Position numbers and translations under genes: made by a program. A DNA stretch of 64,000 nt from Chaunax sp. Z400 (taxonomy: Eukaryota > Chordata > Actinopteri > Lophiiformes > Chaunacidae): NCBI GenBank assembly GCA_037577475.1, contig CM075204.1:8005355-8069354 (forward strand). Reading direction: 5' to 3'. Positions 34,032 to 45,552 of this stretch are shown here, in pieces (positions within the stretch are counted from its first letter, which is position 1; each line of letters opens with the position of its first letter). The notes under the pieces were generated by a model. That model was not told the origin of the DNA. It saw only the letters and a list, made by a program, of their open reading frames with translations, and did no database searches.

Positions 34032-35889
34032 TCTACATCTACCAATGATTTAGAAATGTATTTGTAACATTTAAAAGTGGTTTATCATTATATATCTATG
34101 ACGTACCAGTGAAACCAGCACTTTCTGAAAAATTCATTAACACTTGTAACCTTCGTCTTTGTTAAAGGAGTCATACATTCATGCATCAAATTGGTGATGA
34201 AAGATGGAGAAAATGGAGGGTGTGGCAGCAGAAGGATGCTACAGCTGATAGAAACATGGCAGTTTACAAAAATGAAAAAAAAACAGGAGTGGAACATCAA
34301 ATTTGACATCTCATTTCCATTATCATCATCCTATGTTAGTGTTGAGTGTATAAAAACAGGATATTCTAAATATGTGCATGTAATGTCAAAACAGGAATCT
34401 TGCAATGAATTGCAAAATATCTCACAAAATGAAAATTCACTGCAATACCCAACACAGTCTCATGGCAGGTCATTAAAATGAAACTTAATCTGGATTTCTG
34501 TACGATACTCTTAAAGTTTTTCTGCACAAATGAAGGGAAGTTCCTATCTATGTGCACAAATGATAAAATTCAGTATTTAACAAACTGGTTTTTATGAACA
34601 TGTGCCCAATCAGGATTGTTACCCAACCTTTTTTTCCCCCATCATCAAGAACTAACTTTTATTTTAATCAAAATCAAAGCTATTAAGAAATGAATCTTAT
34701 TGATGTAATTAATCTATTAGTTCCTTTATTTAACACTAAGGACACTTTAAACAGGGTGAGGCCAGCGTAGCCAGAGGTTTGAAGGGTCCAACCAACAGAG
34801 GCTTCTCATTGGACTGCTATTGATTTGGGATCATTCTCCTCTCCATGTCAAAGAAAACAAATGCTGGTGAGCACTTTGATTTTTCATTATGTCCCTGTCT
34901 CCACAGTTCCACCAGCAGACTCTCCAGTCAATATCACATAGTTCTCAATACGACAATGATTACCTGTTGACCCCTCCCCTTATAGGAATATGACAGAGGG
35001 TCTGGACACATATTCAAATATCCTGTAAGCATCTCATTTCAGTAAACAGTAAATCTATAAGTGGATTTGGATTTCTACAGCTCTGGGAAAACTGAGCTCA
35101 TCACAATATGACTGTCTCATATGATGCTTCAATGCTGTATCTCTGGATAGACTTGGATGTGCTCTTATTGTATGACAGCACTGCTGACCAGTTTTCTGGA
35201 ATATGACAGCTCTCTGATTGATTAAACACATCTGGATCAGCCACACACACCTTTATTGGATGTCATTTACAGGAGATGCTCTCATAGATCACGTTCACGC
35301 TGAAAAGCACTTATAAAGAAGTGGCTCCACAAACCCTGACATTTGTGCTCTTAAGTCAGGTTTCATCTCGGTGCAAACTTGTATTACACTTACGTCAAAG
35401 GGCTCCATGACCAGAGACAGGCTGATTAAATTCCTTCTCCTCTGTGAGCATTTCACCCCGGTTCAAATCCCTCCTGAGTGTCTGAAATGGTTCATTTGTT
35501 GAGGCTGGTCCTGCATCCATTTCTGCAGGTGCCACCTCAAAGTCCTTCATTTCGTTTGGCTCATATTCTTCCCTTTATTCTGAAAGTACTACTTACTTGC
35601 TTTGATTGAACTCAAAGGGATTACAACGGAATTAATCGCTTCTGGGTTTGTCCACTTATTACCACGTGAACTCCCTCTGCTTCCCTTCCAGCCCTTCCAT
35701 AAAGATTACCTGCTCTGGCTTCAGAATTGCTCCATTGTCTCCTATGGAGTGTGGGATCCAAAGGAAAGGTGAATGGCATGCTCTACAATAGAGAGGGCCA
35801 CAGTGGTGAGAGGTGGCTGTATATGCACTAATTAAAGTATGGGTAAAGCCTTTAACATAGAGGAGTGTAGCAGCTCCCACATTAAGCTT
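34032..35889. other. Unique non-coding sequence, no gene seen
   Basis: AT-rich, non-repetitive sequence. The short frames at 34,088-34,557 and 35,055-35,246 lack domains and splice context. Confidence 0.45.
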
Positions 35890-36395
35890 CTACAACCCCA
35901 TTGAAATCACATATTTGACTGAAAATAGCACAAAGACAACATATCAAATGTTGAAAAAGAGAAATTTCAATGTTTTTTGAAAATGATTTGCCCATTTTCA
36001 ATTTGATGTCAGCAACACGTTTTTAAAAAGTTGGGACAGTGGCAACAAAAGACTGGAAAAGTAGTGAAATGCTAAAAGAAAACACCTGGTGGAACATCTC
36101 AACATTAATGAGGTTAACTGGAAACAGGTTAGTACCATGACTGGATATAAAAAGAGCATCAGAGAGGCTGACTCTTTCTGAAGTAAAGATGGGAAAGGGT
36201 TCACCACTCTGTGAAATAGCGCACGATTTAAGAATGATGTTTCTCTATGTAAAATTACAGAGAATTTGTGGATTTCATCGTCTAAAGTAACAACATCATT
36301 AAAAGAATCAGAGAATCTGAAGAAATCTCTGTACCAAGGGACAAGGCTGAAAACCAATATTGAATGGCTGTGATCTTCAGGCCCTCAGACGGCAC
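35890..36395 (+). pseudogene. Tc1-like element (second family), left terminus and start of transposase
   Basis: The left end 'acaaccccattgaaatc' and 'agcaacacgtttttaaaaagttgggacagtgg' fit the terminus and leader of a Tc1-like family abundant in fish. The transposase start is recognisable at about 36,189: MGKGSPLCEIAHDL-type text with a frame change, then the helix-turn-helix region (ISSSK-like, RESEKSLYQGTRLKTNIEW-like, QALRRHCIKN) running straight into the minisatellite. Stops and small deletions show it is inactive. The catalytic half is absent. Confidence 0.75.
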
Positions 36396-37722
36396 TGCAT
36401 TAAAAACAGACAGGATTCTGTAGTGGACATCACTGCATTAAAAACAGACAGGATTCTGTAGTGACATCACTGCATTAAAAACAGACAGGATTCTGTAGTG
36501 GACATCACTGCATTAAAAACAGACAGGATTCTGTAGTGGACATCACTGCATTAAAAACAGACAGGATTCTTTAGTGGACATTAAAAACAGACAGGATTCT
36601 GTAGTGGACATCACTGCATTAAAAACAGACAGGACTCTTTAGTGGACATCACTGCATTAAAAACAGACAGGATTCTGTAGTGGACATCACTGCATTAAAA
36701 ACAGACAGGATTCTGTAGTGGACATCACTGCATTAAAAACAGACAGGATTCTGTAGTGGACATCACTGCATTAAAAACAGACAGGATTCTGTAGAGGACA
36801 TCGCTGCATTAAAAACAGACAGGATTCTGTAGTGGACATCACTGCATTAAAAACAGACAGGATTCTGTAGAGGACATCGCTGCATTAAAAACAGACAGGA
36901 TTCTGTAGTGGACATTAAAAACAGACAGGATTCTGTAGTGGACATTAAAAACAGACAGGATTCTGTAGTGGACATTAAAAACAGACAGGATTCTGTAGTG
37001 GACATCACTACATTAAAAACAGACAGGATTCTGTAGTGGACATCACTACATTAAAAACAGACAGGATTCTGTAGTGGACATTAAAAACAGACAGGATTCT
37101 GTAGTGGACATTAAAAACAGACAGGATTCTGTAGTGGACATCACTACATTAAAAACAGACAGGATTCTGTAGTGGACATCACTACATTAAAAACAGACAG
37201 GATTCTGTAGTGGACATCACTGTATTAAAAACAGACAGGATTCTGTAGAGGACATCACTACATTAAAAACAGACAGGATTCTGTAGTGGACATCACTGTA
37301 TTAAAAACAGACAGGATTCTGTAGAGGACATCACTGTATTAAAAACAGACAGGATTCTGTAGAGGACATCACTGCATTAAAAACAGACAGGATTCTGTAG
37401 TGGACATCACTGTATTAAAAACAGACAGGATTCTGTAGAGGACATCACTGCATTAAAAACAGACAGGATTCTGTAGTGGACATCACTGCATTAAAAACAG
37501 ACAGGATTCTTTAGTGGACATTAAAAACAGACAGGATTCTGTAGTGGACTTCACTACATTAAAAACAGACAGGATTCTGTAGTGGACATCACTGCATTAA
37601 AAACAGACAGGATTCTGTAGTGGACATCACTGCATTAAAAACAGACAGGATTCTGTAGTGGACATCACTGCATTAAAAACAGACAGGACTCTTTAGTGGA
37701 CATCACTGCATTAAAAACAGTG
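36390..37722 (+). repeat. 38/30-bp minisatellite, about 36 units, grown from Tc1 transposase
   Basis: The core attaaaaacagacaggatt is repeated about 36 times. Long units (38 bp) carry atcactgc after gtagtggac; short units (30 bp) lack those 8 bases. The array's first unit is the in-place transposase sequence for HCIKNRQDSVVDIT, so the repeat arose from the element. Variants (gtagagg, cactac, cactgt, ttagtgg) cluster in blocks. For example, a short-short-cactac-cactac block occurs twice at about 36,905-37,190. Confidence 0.95.
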
Positions 37723-37735
37723 ATGTAAACAACAA

Positions 37736-37871
37736 GTTTACAGTTTTATGGTAGAACTGTTGTCGTGTAAACTAAACACAACAGAAGTTTACAGTTTTAT
37801 GGTAGAACTGTTGTCGTGTAAACTGAACACAACAAGTGCACCGTTTTATGGTAGAACCGTTGTCGTGTAAC
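37736..37871. repeat. Three-unit ~50-bp tandem repeat
   Basis: The phrase ttttatggtagaactgttg followed by tcgtgtaaac occurs three times with about 50-bp spacing, directly right of the 38-bp array. The third unit is diverged (gtgcaccgttttatgg, gaaccgttg). Confidence 0.9.
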
Positions 37872-38110
37872 GGCCCCTGAGAACAGAGAGCCCATGAACA
37901 GGAAGCCTATTGATTAAATTGTGTCATTCTTTCAGGAGCTGCTGTGATACTGTGTTGGGATTTCACACACAGAGCTGCGAGAAGGTTAGGGAGCTATTGT
38001 TGGTAATTAAGCCCCAGTGTCAGAAGGAAACATCGCCAACTACGCCTCACATCAGAGATCCATTCACTTATACAGTAGTACTTAAGACCCACCGCCAACA
38101 GTGCACACAG

Positions 38111-38230
38111 TCAACACACACACAATCAACATACAGACACACACACACACGATCAACACACACAATCAACATACAGACACACACACACACGATCAACACA
38201 CACAATCAACATACAGACACACACACACAG
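38111..38230. repeat. 40-bp tandem repeat, three units, CA-rich
   Basis: Three 40-bp units, each with tcaacacacacaatcaac-type text, 'atacagacac' and a short CA run. Units 2 and 3 are identical except for the last base. Confidence 0.93.
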
Positions 38231-40742
38231 ATGTGAGTGGATGAGAAAAGGTCAGACGTAGCACTTCCCCAAACCTTTGGTGTTTTGCTTTGCCACTGGG
38301 AGAGTGGGGTGTTGAGGGACTGTCAGAAATATGAGCGCTCTGCCAGCACAGAGGTTTGCAACCTTTAGTGTCCTGGCCTTGAGGAGCAGCAGCACTCTCA
38401 CCTTAACATTGTTTTAAAGGCCATGTGTACTATTACACTTTACATTTACCCTTTAGTTTGCTGTCTCCCCTGCTGGAGGTGTGACCAGCATATTTATGAG
38501 CAACCACACCATCCATACATCTGTAACAGCTGACCGTATAGGGTTATCAAGGCGTGAGAGAATCCTTTAGTACAAACACAGAGGACTTGGGTCAAGACTT
38601 TGAAGCAACTTAAATTTTAGTTGAACTTTAGTCGAGGTCCCCAGAGCAGGAGGCAACGCGTCTCCTCGCTGACTCAGCATCATCTGACTTCCTGGTCGAC
38701 TTCTCTCCAATCAAACTGTTTTCAGGTGGTTTTGGTTTAGGGGTGTTTCGGGAAATCTGCCAAATCTTTAAATGAAAATCAAGTATGTACATAAGCCTTC
38801 TGGACGGAACTGAGGAAGAGACAAATATGTGTGATGAAAAAGGCCCCAAAATTATAGTCGGTGTCACAGACTGACGACTCAACACAGATGTTTTTGCCTT
38901 GTCATTTTAACCTGTGCATGTACATGGGCTCATTTATTTTCTGCCTCCATACCTCGAACGTCTGCAGGTAACTTTCTTGAAAATGTTTGGCTTCATAATG
39001 GCGTTTAATTTTTCCATTTTTGACAACCTTAACAGACGTAATGTGAAGTAGGCACACACCTCGTAGCAACAAGAATAAATGCGAAATGTCCAGTCATCTC
39101 AGAGGGCTCAGATTTCACTGTCAACTTTTCTAATTTTGGATAATACCATCTTTCATGTATGTTGTGTGCCTCTGTGCCATAGTGTATGGATGGATGGATA
39201 TAAAGCAGCATAAGTTAACAGCCTGTAGGCCCAACACTACTGAGCAGGCAGTGTCACGTCTGTTCAAAATCCCTTTAAATGACAAAACCGTTTTTTCCCC
39301 TGTAATGTCAAAAGGCTTCACGGTCCGGAGAGGAGCCTCTCACAGTCCCTGTTTGGCTTGCAGGTCACTAATTGGTGACCCCTGCTCTGTATCAGTTCCA
39401 GGGGGTCCGACTGACTGACCGTCTTTTATTGAGAGGCCGGTATCAGCCTTGTGATAAATGGCTCCAACACTAGCTCTGGCTTGCGGCTCATTTGGAGGAG
39501 GAAGTTCAATCCCATCTGTCTCCAGCAGAGTTAAGAGTCAATGCTGGTGCCACAAACACTCAACCATGACATTTGCAGTCAGCTCTGAGACGCAATTCTT
39601 CCTGTGGGGAGTCTTATAATTAGGAGTGTTTTGCATGATTTAATCGATCAACAGAGAAAAACACAAGAAATATCCACAAGGTATTAATTACTGTTCTCCA
39701 CAGCTTTCCTGTTGCCACATCCACGGTTCACTCAAGTGGGACAGGTTTTCACTAGTGGTCGGCCCCTCTACAGTGAAACATGAATGAGGATCCAGGGTGG
39801 TCCCATCCTCTAACGATGCCCTGAGCCATTGCCACAGGCGAGGCGTTCCTCCGGCTCCTTTCTATACAGCAGGTATATTCTAGCCAGGAGCCGCTGACTT
39901 TTCAAGTGTGTTACACAAAGTGGAAATGTTGAATATAGGAGGAAGGAGGACTGCACAAACACACAGACAGGAATCAAAGGCCTGTTGGCACCAGGGGAGG
40001 GGAATGCACACACCTTCATCAAGACAAGCTTGTATATTTTATTTATCACCTATTTATTATTGAGTATATACCACTGTTAAATAATTCAATAACTTCTCCT
40101 TTCTTACCCATAAGTTAGGTCTCAGTGCACAATATCTAGAGGGTCCTTCCTCACATTCACATTTTCTTTTTTTCCCAAAGTATCACTGTTAACATCACAT
40201 CTCAACTTCTTTTACAGCCCTCGGGGTCTTTCTGATTCATAATTCAATCATTAATTCCACCAAGGTGACAGAGGACTTCCACCAATCTCCGCTTTGCTTT
40301 GATAATGTAATTAGCCATTAAACACTGAGACATTTTAAAGGTGACATCTGTCTATGTCAAACTTCATCACGTCTACCCTTAAGGCTCACAATAAAATGGG
40401 GATACGTCTGAGTCAAATTAGACAGATTAGCGGCGTAATCACAGGCGGTGCAGAGCGGTGGTGCTGTCAATCAGCAGGCTGTAGTGAAGGTGTCATCAGG
40501 TGGTCATCCTGGTCCGGAGACGCTCCTGGAGCACATGAGAGGCGAACAAACAGCACGGCTAGCCAAGCAGGCTGCCAGAGATGCCTAATTAAAGCTGGAA
40601 ATTGTATCATAAAAACCAGAAACCCAATCGTGATGAATAAGAGTAATGTAATTATCAGCCGGGTTATAAATAGCTTTAATTTCATGCTTTGTGGAAAATG
40701 AAATGGAAATGGCGTGGAGGGGAGGGGCATGAATGTATGCGT

Positions 40743-40784
<42 letters not shown>

Positions 40785-41090
40785 GGTGGTGTACCAACCT
40801 GGTCGCCACCCTCTGCCAGCGCCAAGAGACAGGAGCCATATCCAATTTCTCCTCTCAGGTCACACATCTGTCCACTCAGCCATCCTTCAAACTTCTCTCA
40901 GTCTGTCACCCTCCTCATCCTCATCCTCGCTGTAACATTAGCCAATGTGACTCGAAGGGGATCTGGGACAACCAGGAAGCCACCTGGTGGCCGAAAGGTC
41001 CTGACAGTTTGTCACCTTCTCTTCCAGGTGCCTGATTAGTTCCACCTGCACACCGAGACACCTTATAGAGAACTAACTGAAACTAAATGA
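38231..41090. promoter_or_regulatory. Unique region with candidate conserved elements
   Basis: No gene is seen. The part 40,200-40,690 is non-repetitive with many homeodomain-like words (gtaattagccatta, gtaattatcagcc, cctaattaaagc, tttaatttcatgc) and resembles a developmental enhancer. A (GT)n microsatellite lies at 40,745-40,781. The short frames here are unremarkable. Confidence 0.35.
40745..40781. repeat. (GT)n microsatellite
   Basis: About 18 GT units. Confidence 0.96.
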
Positions 41091-41099
41091 CCTGAGGGA

Positions 41100-41141
<42 letters not shown>

Positions 41142-41155
41142 GTGTGTTCCCTCAG
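41091..41155. repeat. 65-bp near-perfect palindrome with AT centre
   Basis: The left arm cctgagggaacacacata continues in AT repeats. The right arm is tatgtgtgttccctcagg. The two unique arms are exact reverse complements and the AT core is self-complementary, so the whole can fold as one hairpin. It lies immediately left of an 80-bp (AT)n run. Confidence 0.95.
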
Positions 41156-41158
41156 GAA

Positions 41159-41161
<3 letters not shown>

Positions 41162-41241
<80 letters not shown>
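41162..41241. repeat. (AT)n microsatellite
   Basis: About 40 uninterrupted AT units. Confidence 0.98.
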
Positions 41242-41244
<3 letters not shown>

Positions 41245-41941
41245 GTGGCAGATAAGGAAACAGTCATGGAACTTTATTTTGATGTCATTTGTAGTACAAG
41301 AAGTCACTGACAAACAACAGATATGAGATTTATTTGTGATTTATGTGTCATCATTGCTTAAGCTGTCCAAAGAGGCAATGTAAGACATACAGTCCCTGCT
41401 GTATTCTCTTCTGTCTTCAAACAAACGGGCAGCTACAACAGCAGGAGAGAAAGTAGCACAAACAGCATTGCTGATTTGTGGGGAGGTTGAAATTTTCAAG
41501 GTTCACAGGTGCGAGAGGTGAAAACCCAACTGCCTGAGAGCCTAATGATCTGAGGGGGCCTTGAAGTAGTCCTCAGGGAGCCCACAATGAAGGCGAGCAG
41601 GAGAGGACCACACCAAGAAAAGACATGGTGGTCACACTGAACCAAGACGAGCGTTTCCTGTCAATAATGCAGGAGTTGATGATGTTTGATCAGTGGAAGG
41701 CGAGGATGATCTGAGCCTGCAGAGAAACGTGTTCTGAGTTGGATCGCTTTCCTCTGGTTGCTATGATCAACACATAAAATCTGATTGGCAGAATAACTGC
41801 AGTGATTATGTTTGGAGAAATACTTCAAGAGCTTTGCTAAATGTCTGATTCACTGCACTCAAATTTTATGAGAACTTGGAAAACTAACCAGAATGTGTCA
41901 AAGTGTAACTGAAAGCCAAAACCTAATCAGAGCCGTTCATT
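41242..41941. other. Unique non-coding sequence, no gene seen
   Basis: No repeat, exon or transposon end was recognised. Confidence 0.45.
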
Positions 41942-43425
41942 CAGAATCAGAATCAGAAAAGTTTTTACTGCCAAGTACGTGTGCACATACAAGGAATCTG
42001 ACTTGGTGTTGTGGTGCTTACATAAAAGTTAACATAAATCTAAGTGTGGATGTAAAATAGAAATTGAGGTTAAAAAGAAAACAACATCTTCAATATACAA
42101 GAAACAGACGTACAATGTACAAGAAACGTGCAATATACAGAACAGTGCAAACAGGGTTTTTTTGTCGTAATGTGCAGTTGTGTGATGATGTGCATGGAGT
42201 ATGTGCAGAACATGTCTATAATGTGCAGAGCTGCATTCGAGGCACGGGCATATGTACAGTGTGTGGAGAAGGATGGTCAACAGAGTGCATTAATTTAATG
42301 CATGAGTCCTGGGACTATACGTTAATGTAAACGCACGAGTCCTGGGACTATACGTTAATGTAACGCAGGAGTCCTGGGACTATACGTCAATGTAACTTAC
42401 GAGTCCTGGGACTATACGTCAATGTAACGCACGAGTCCTGGGACTATACGTCAATGTAACACACAAGTCCTGGGACTATACGTTAATGTAACTTACAAGT
42501 CCTGGGACTATACATCAATGTAACGCACGAGTCCTGGGACTATACGTCAATGTAACGCACGAGTCCTGGGACTATACGTAAATGTAAACGCACGAGTCCT
42601 GGGACTATACGTCAATGTAACTTACGAGTCCTGGGACTATACGTCAATGTAACACACGAGTCCTGGGACTATATGTTAATGTAACGCATGAGTCCTGGGA
42701 CTATATGTTAATGTAACGCATGAGTCCTGGGACTATATGTTAATGTAACGCACGAGTCCTGGGACTATATGTTAATGTAACGCACCAGTCCTGGGACTAT
42801 ACATCAATGTAACATGTAATGTAACCATCTGCAAACTTCAGGAGCTGGACAGACTGGTGACTGGTGGTGCAGCTGTTTATGAACAGAGAGAAGAGTAGAG
42901 GGGAAAGTACGCAGCCTTGAGGGGTACCAGTGCTGATAGTCCGAGGTTCAGAGATCCATTTGCCCAGCTTAACGTACTGTTTCCTGTCGGACAGGAAGTC
43001 TATGATCCACCTGCAGGTGGAGTCAGGCACATTTAGCTGTAGGAGCTTGGTCTGCAGCAGAGCTGGCATGATGGTGTTGAAGGCAGAACTGAAGTCCACA
43101 AACAGGATTTTCACGTATGTACCTGGGGAGTCCAGGTGTTAAAGGATGAAGTGAAGAGCCATGTTTACTGTATCGTCTACAGACCTGTTGGCTCTGTAGG
43201 CGAACTGCAGCGGGTCCAGGAGTGGGTCGGTGATGGTCTTCAGGTGCGACAGCACAAGGCACTCACATGACTTCATAACCACAGAGGTCAGGGCGACACA
43301 TCTGTAGTCAGTATGTCCCATGATCCTTTGCTTTTTTGGGACGAGGATGATTGTAGATGTCTTGAAGCAGGCTGGGACGTGACTTGTCTCCAGTGAGGTG
43401 TTGAAGAGGCCATTAAAATGCTATT
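41942..43425 (-). pseudogene. Antisense jockey-superfamily LINE (reverse transcriptase relic)
   Basis: Read on the minus strand from 43,425 down, it encodes VPACFKTSTIILVPKK, then DYRCVALTSVVMKSCE and DPLQFAYRANRSVDDTVNM, and after a frame break at about 43,141 it continues ILFVDFSSAFNTI and GTPQGCVLSPLLFSLFIN. These are the fingers-palm motifs of a fish jockey-type LINE reverse transcriptase. The catalytic FADD box reads FADG at about 42,825, where the minisatellite begins. The C-terminal region is missing. The 3' UTR resumes at about 42,290 and ends with gattctgattctgattc-type tail copies at 41,942-41,965. Confidence 0.85.
42300..42812 (-). repeat. 32-bp minisatellite, 16 units, inside LINE
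   Basis: Sixteen units contain the invariant gtcctgggactata. A variable middle (cgtcaatg, cgttaatg, tgttaatg, catcaatg) and a 4-5-base linker (cgcac, ttac, cacac) follow. Most units are 32 bp, two are 33. The tgttaatg form is confined to four adjacent units (12-15), indicating recent local spread. Confidence 0.96.
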
Positions 43426-45339
43426 CCCGCTATTAAAAGGCCTTTGATAGACTCAGCATTCGTATCAGCGCTTACTTGAAATGCTTCCAATAAAGGCAGA
43501 CAGAAGAGAATGTAATGCTTAGGTTGTGATAAACAGGGCCAGGGGTTAATATGGGCTTTTTTAAACCCTCCACTACTTAAGACCAAATGGAAGATGAGTC
43601 TTCATTATACCTTCAATAATGGCCTACATATAGTGGAGCCTGACTGAGATCAGATCACACATAATGATGAATGACAAAGTCTTTTTGTGTGCAGTGTTAT
43701 CGTAAAAGGAAATTCCCTGTGTCCATTAGAATAAACTAGCTTATTATGATGAGTTTAATGCCTCTAAAAATTGCTATTTCCTGTTCCTGTTTATTTCACT
43801 ACAAACCTTATTTATACCTTTATTTTCTCTTTTTGCCGGCCTGAATTTTGCCTTCCATTGTGTCGTACTAATTTCCCCTGGAGTGACATTCTGATAGCAG
43901 CAGAACAGATGGGAATCTCGGGTTGTCTTGGCAAAATTCATGGTGAAAAATGCATCCGACACCTGTGTAATTTGCCTAATCATCTTTTCCTAATAAGCTT
44001 CCCTCATTAATTATACACGACTTCCACAATGCAATCAAGATAAAAGTAAATCTGATGACTTAATACCCGTCAAAATAATTACCCCCCCCCCATAAGATTT
44101 ACCATAAGAGAAAATACTAAATGTGGCTCATTGTCTGCTTCAGTGTAGATTTCTCCTCAAAGTAGCTTATTGACTTCAAATCCAGCTTAATTTAGGAATC
44201 ACACTTTATCACTGATAAAAGCCTGCATCAAATAGGGGTGTAACGGCACACAAAAATCATCAATCATAATCACTTACTGGCTGAAACTCGAAGCATGTGT
44301 TTGAACCCTGTTATCAACAACAGAGAACAGTCTCCTATCCACTGCTATAAAAACACCTATGGAGCTTGTTATTGCTTAGGTCTGAATTATTAGCAAACAG
44401 CTGCTTAAATGCCATGGGGAACTGGGTTTACACTGTACTTGTTTTTTTCCTCGTCCCACTGCCATTTCAAATGAGTTAGCATGTTCGATGTGCTACAGCT
44501 TACATACCTCATTGCATTTGCTCAATGTCAGCATACTGCTTTGGTACGATCCACTTGTCTTTGTCGTCATTAGTTGACTGTGAAACTGAAGTGTTCCCAC
44601 ACAGCAGACTTTCTTTTCTTTTCTTATTGTGTTACTGCATAGTAAATATCTAATATAATGACTTTTAGTTGGTGATGGTATTTATAGTGACTTTGTACAG
44701 CTGTCAAATTTTAGTACATTTAGTCCACTCAGCTTCTTGTTCCTTTAAATGAGCCCACCCAATGAGATGTCACATTACAGCATAGGTCATAACAAGTGAT
44801 AAAACATGTTAACATGGAGGTGTGTGAATGATGTCAGAATCAGGAGGAGTCTGCAATGACAACAAATTGATCACTCTGGCTGCAGAGAGCCCAGAGGCCT
44901 CTGCTGTGAAGCAGGGTTTGGGGTTGGGGGTGTGAGGTCAGGGTTAACGACACTGGATCGGGGTACGTTTCCATGGTAATGTATGATGCACACCTGACCT
45001 GCTCCGGAGCCAAATGACCAATCAGTTCTCTTGACAATGACATCATCACTCATAGAGGATCCTGGAGGCCAGTGTCTTATGAGAGGTGTGCTCCTGCACA
45101 TAGGAGGACCTCCTCCTGTCGGCTCCTTTTCATTCTTTCCTGTTAAGGAAAATTCCACGATGTCATTATGATCTTTTTATGCCAATATCATCCACAACAG
45201 AGGCTGGTTGGAACAATGTAAGAACTGAAAGTACCTCTTTCAATTACAACTGTGTATTTTATGTCTTCTTCATTTTCTCCAAAGACTGTTTGACACTTTG
45301 AACTGCAGATGACAGAATAAGCTAGAATTGTACACCGCA
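43426..45339. promoter_or_regulatory. Unique region with strong candidate conserved element
   Basis: No gene is seen. The part 43,430-44,040 is 600 bp of non-repetitive, AT-rich sequence with many regulatory-type words (gtgtaatttgcctaatc, cattaattatac, ttattatgatgag) and no decay signatures. It is the most enhancer-like stretch in the window by eye. A C-run lies at 44,083-44,091. A possible unclassified repeat lies at 44,840-45,130. Conservation is untested. Confidence 0.35.
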
Positions 45340-45552
45340 CATCATAATAAGAGCGCTCCCAGAGCGCAAACCTCTGCCAAGGCCCAACAGTCATCTGGAT
45401 CACCATAATTTAATCCCCTATAGGATATGCTAGGGTCCATCTTTGGTGAAAATTTTGTGCAAATCCGTCCATTGCTTTTTGTGTAATCCTGCTAACAAAC
45501 AAACAAATAAACAAACCAAACCAATCACATAACCTCCTTGGCGGAGGTAAGT
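45340..45552 (+). repeat. RTE-like LINE 3' end
   Basis: 'agagcgcaaacctctgccaagg', 'atctggatcacc', 'tgcaaatccgtccattgc', 'atcctgctaacaaacaaac' and 'aacctccttggcggaggt' are in the order of a well-known fish RTE-type retroelement tail. The opening 'ctctgccaagg' and closing 'ccttggcggag' are partial inverted repeats typical of this tail. Confidence 0.6.

Noticed and set aside
36390..37722. CRISPR-like direct repeat array
   Set aside because: Units abut or differ by a fixed 8-bp piece. There are no unique spacers, and the organism is a vertebrate; this is a minisatellite.
42300..42812. CRISPR-like array with constant and variable parts
   Set aside because: The 'variable' parts are small point variants of one 32-bp unit, not spacers.
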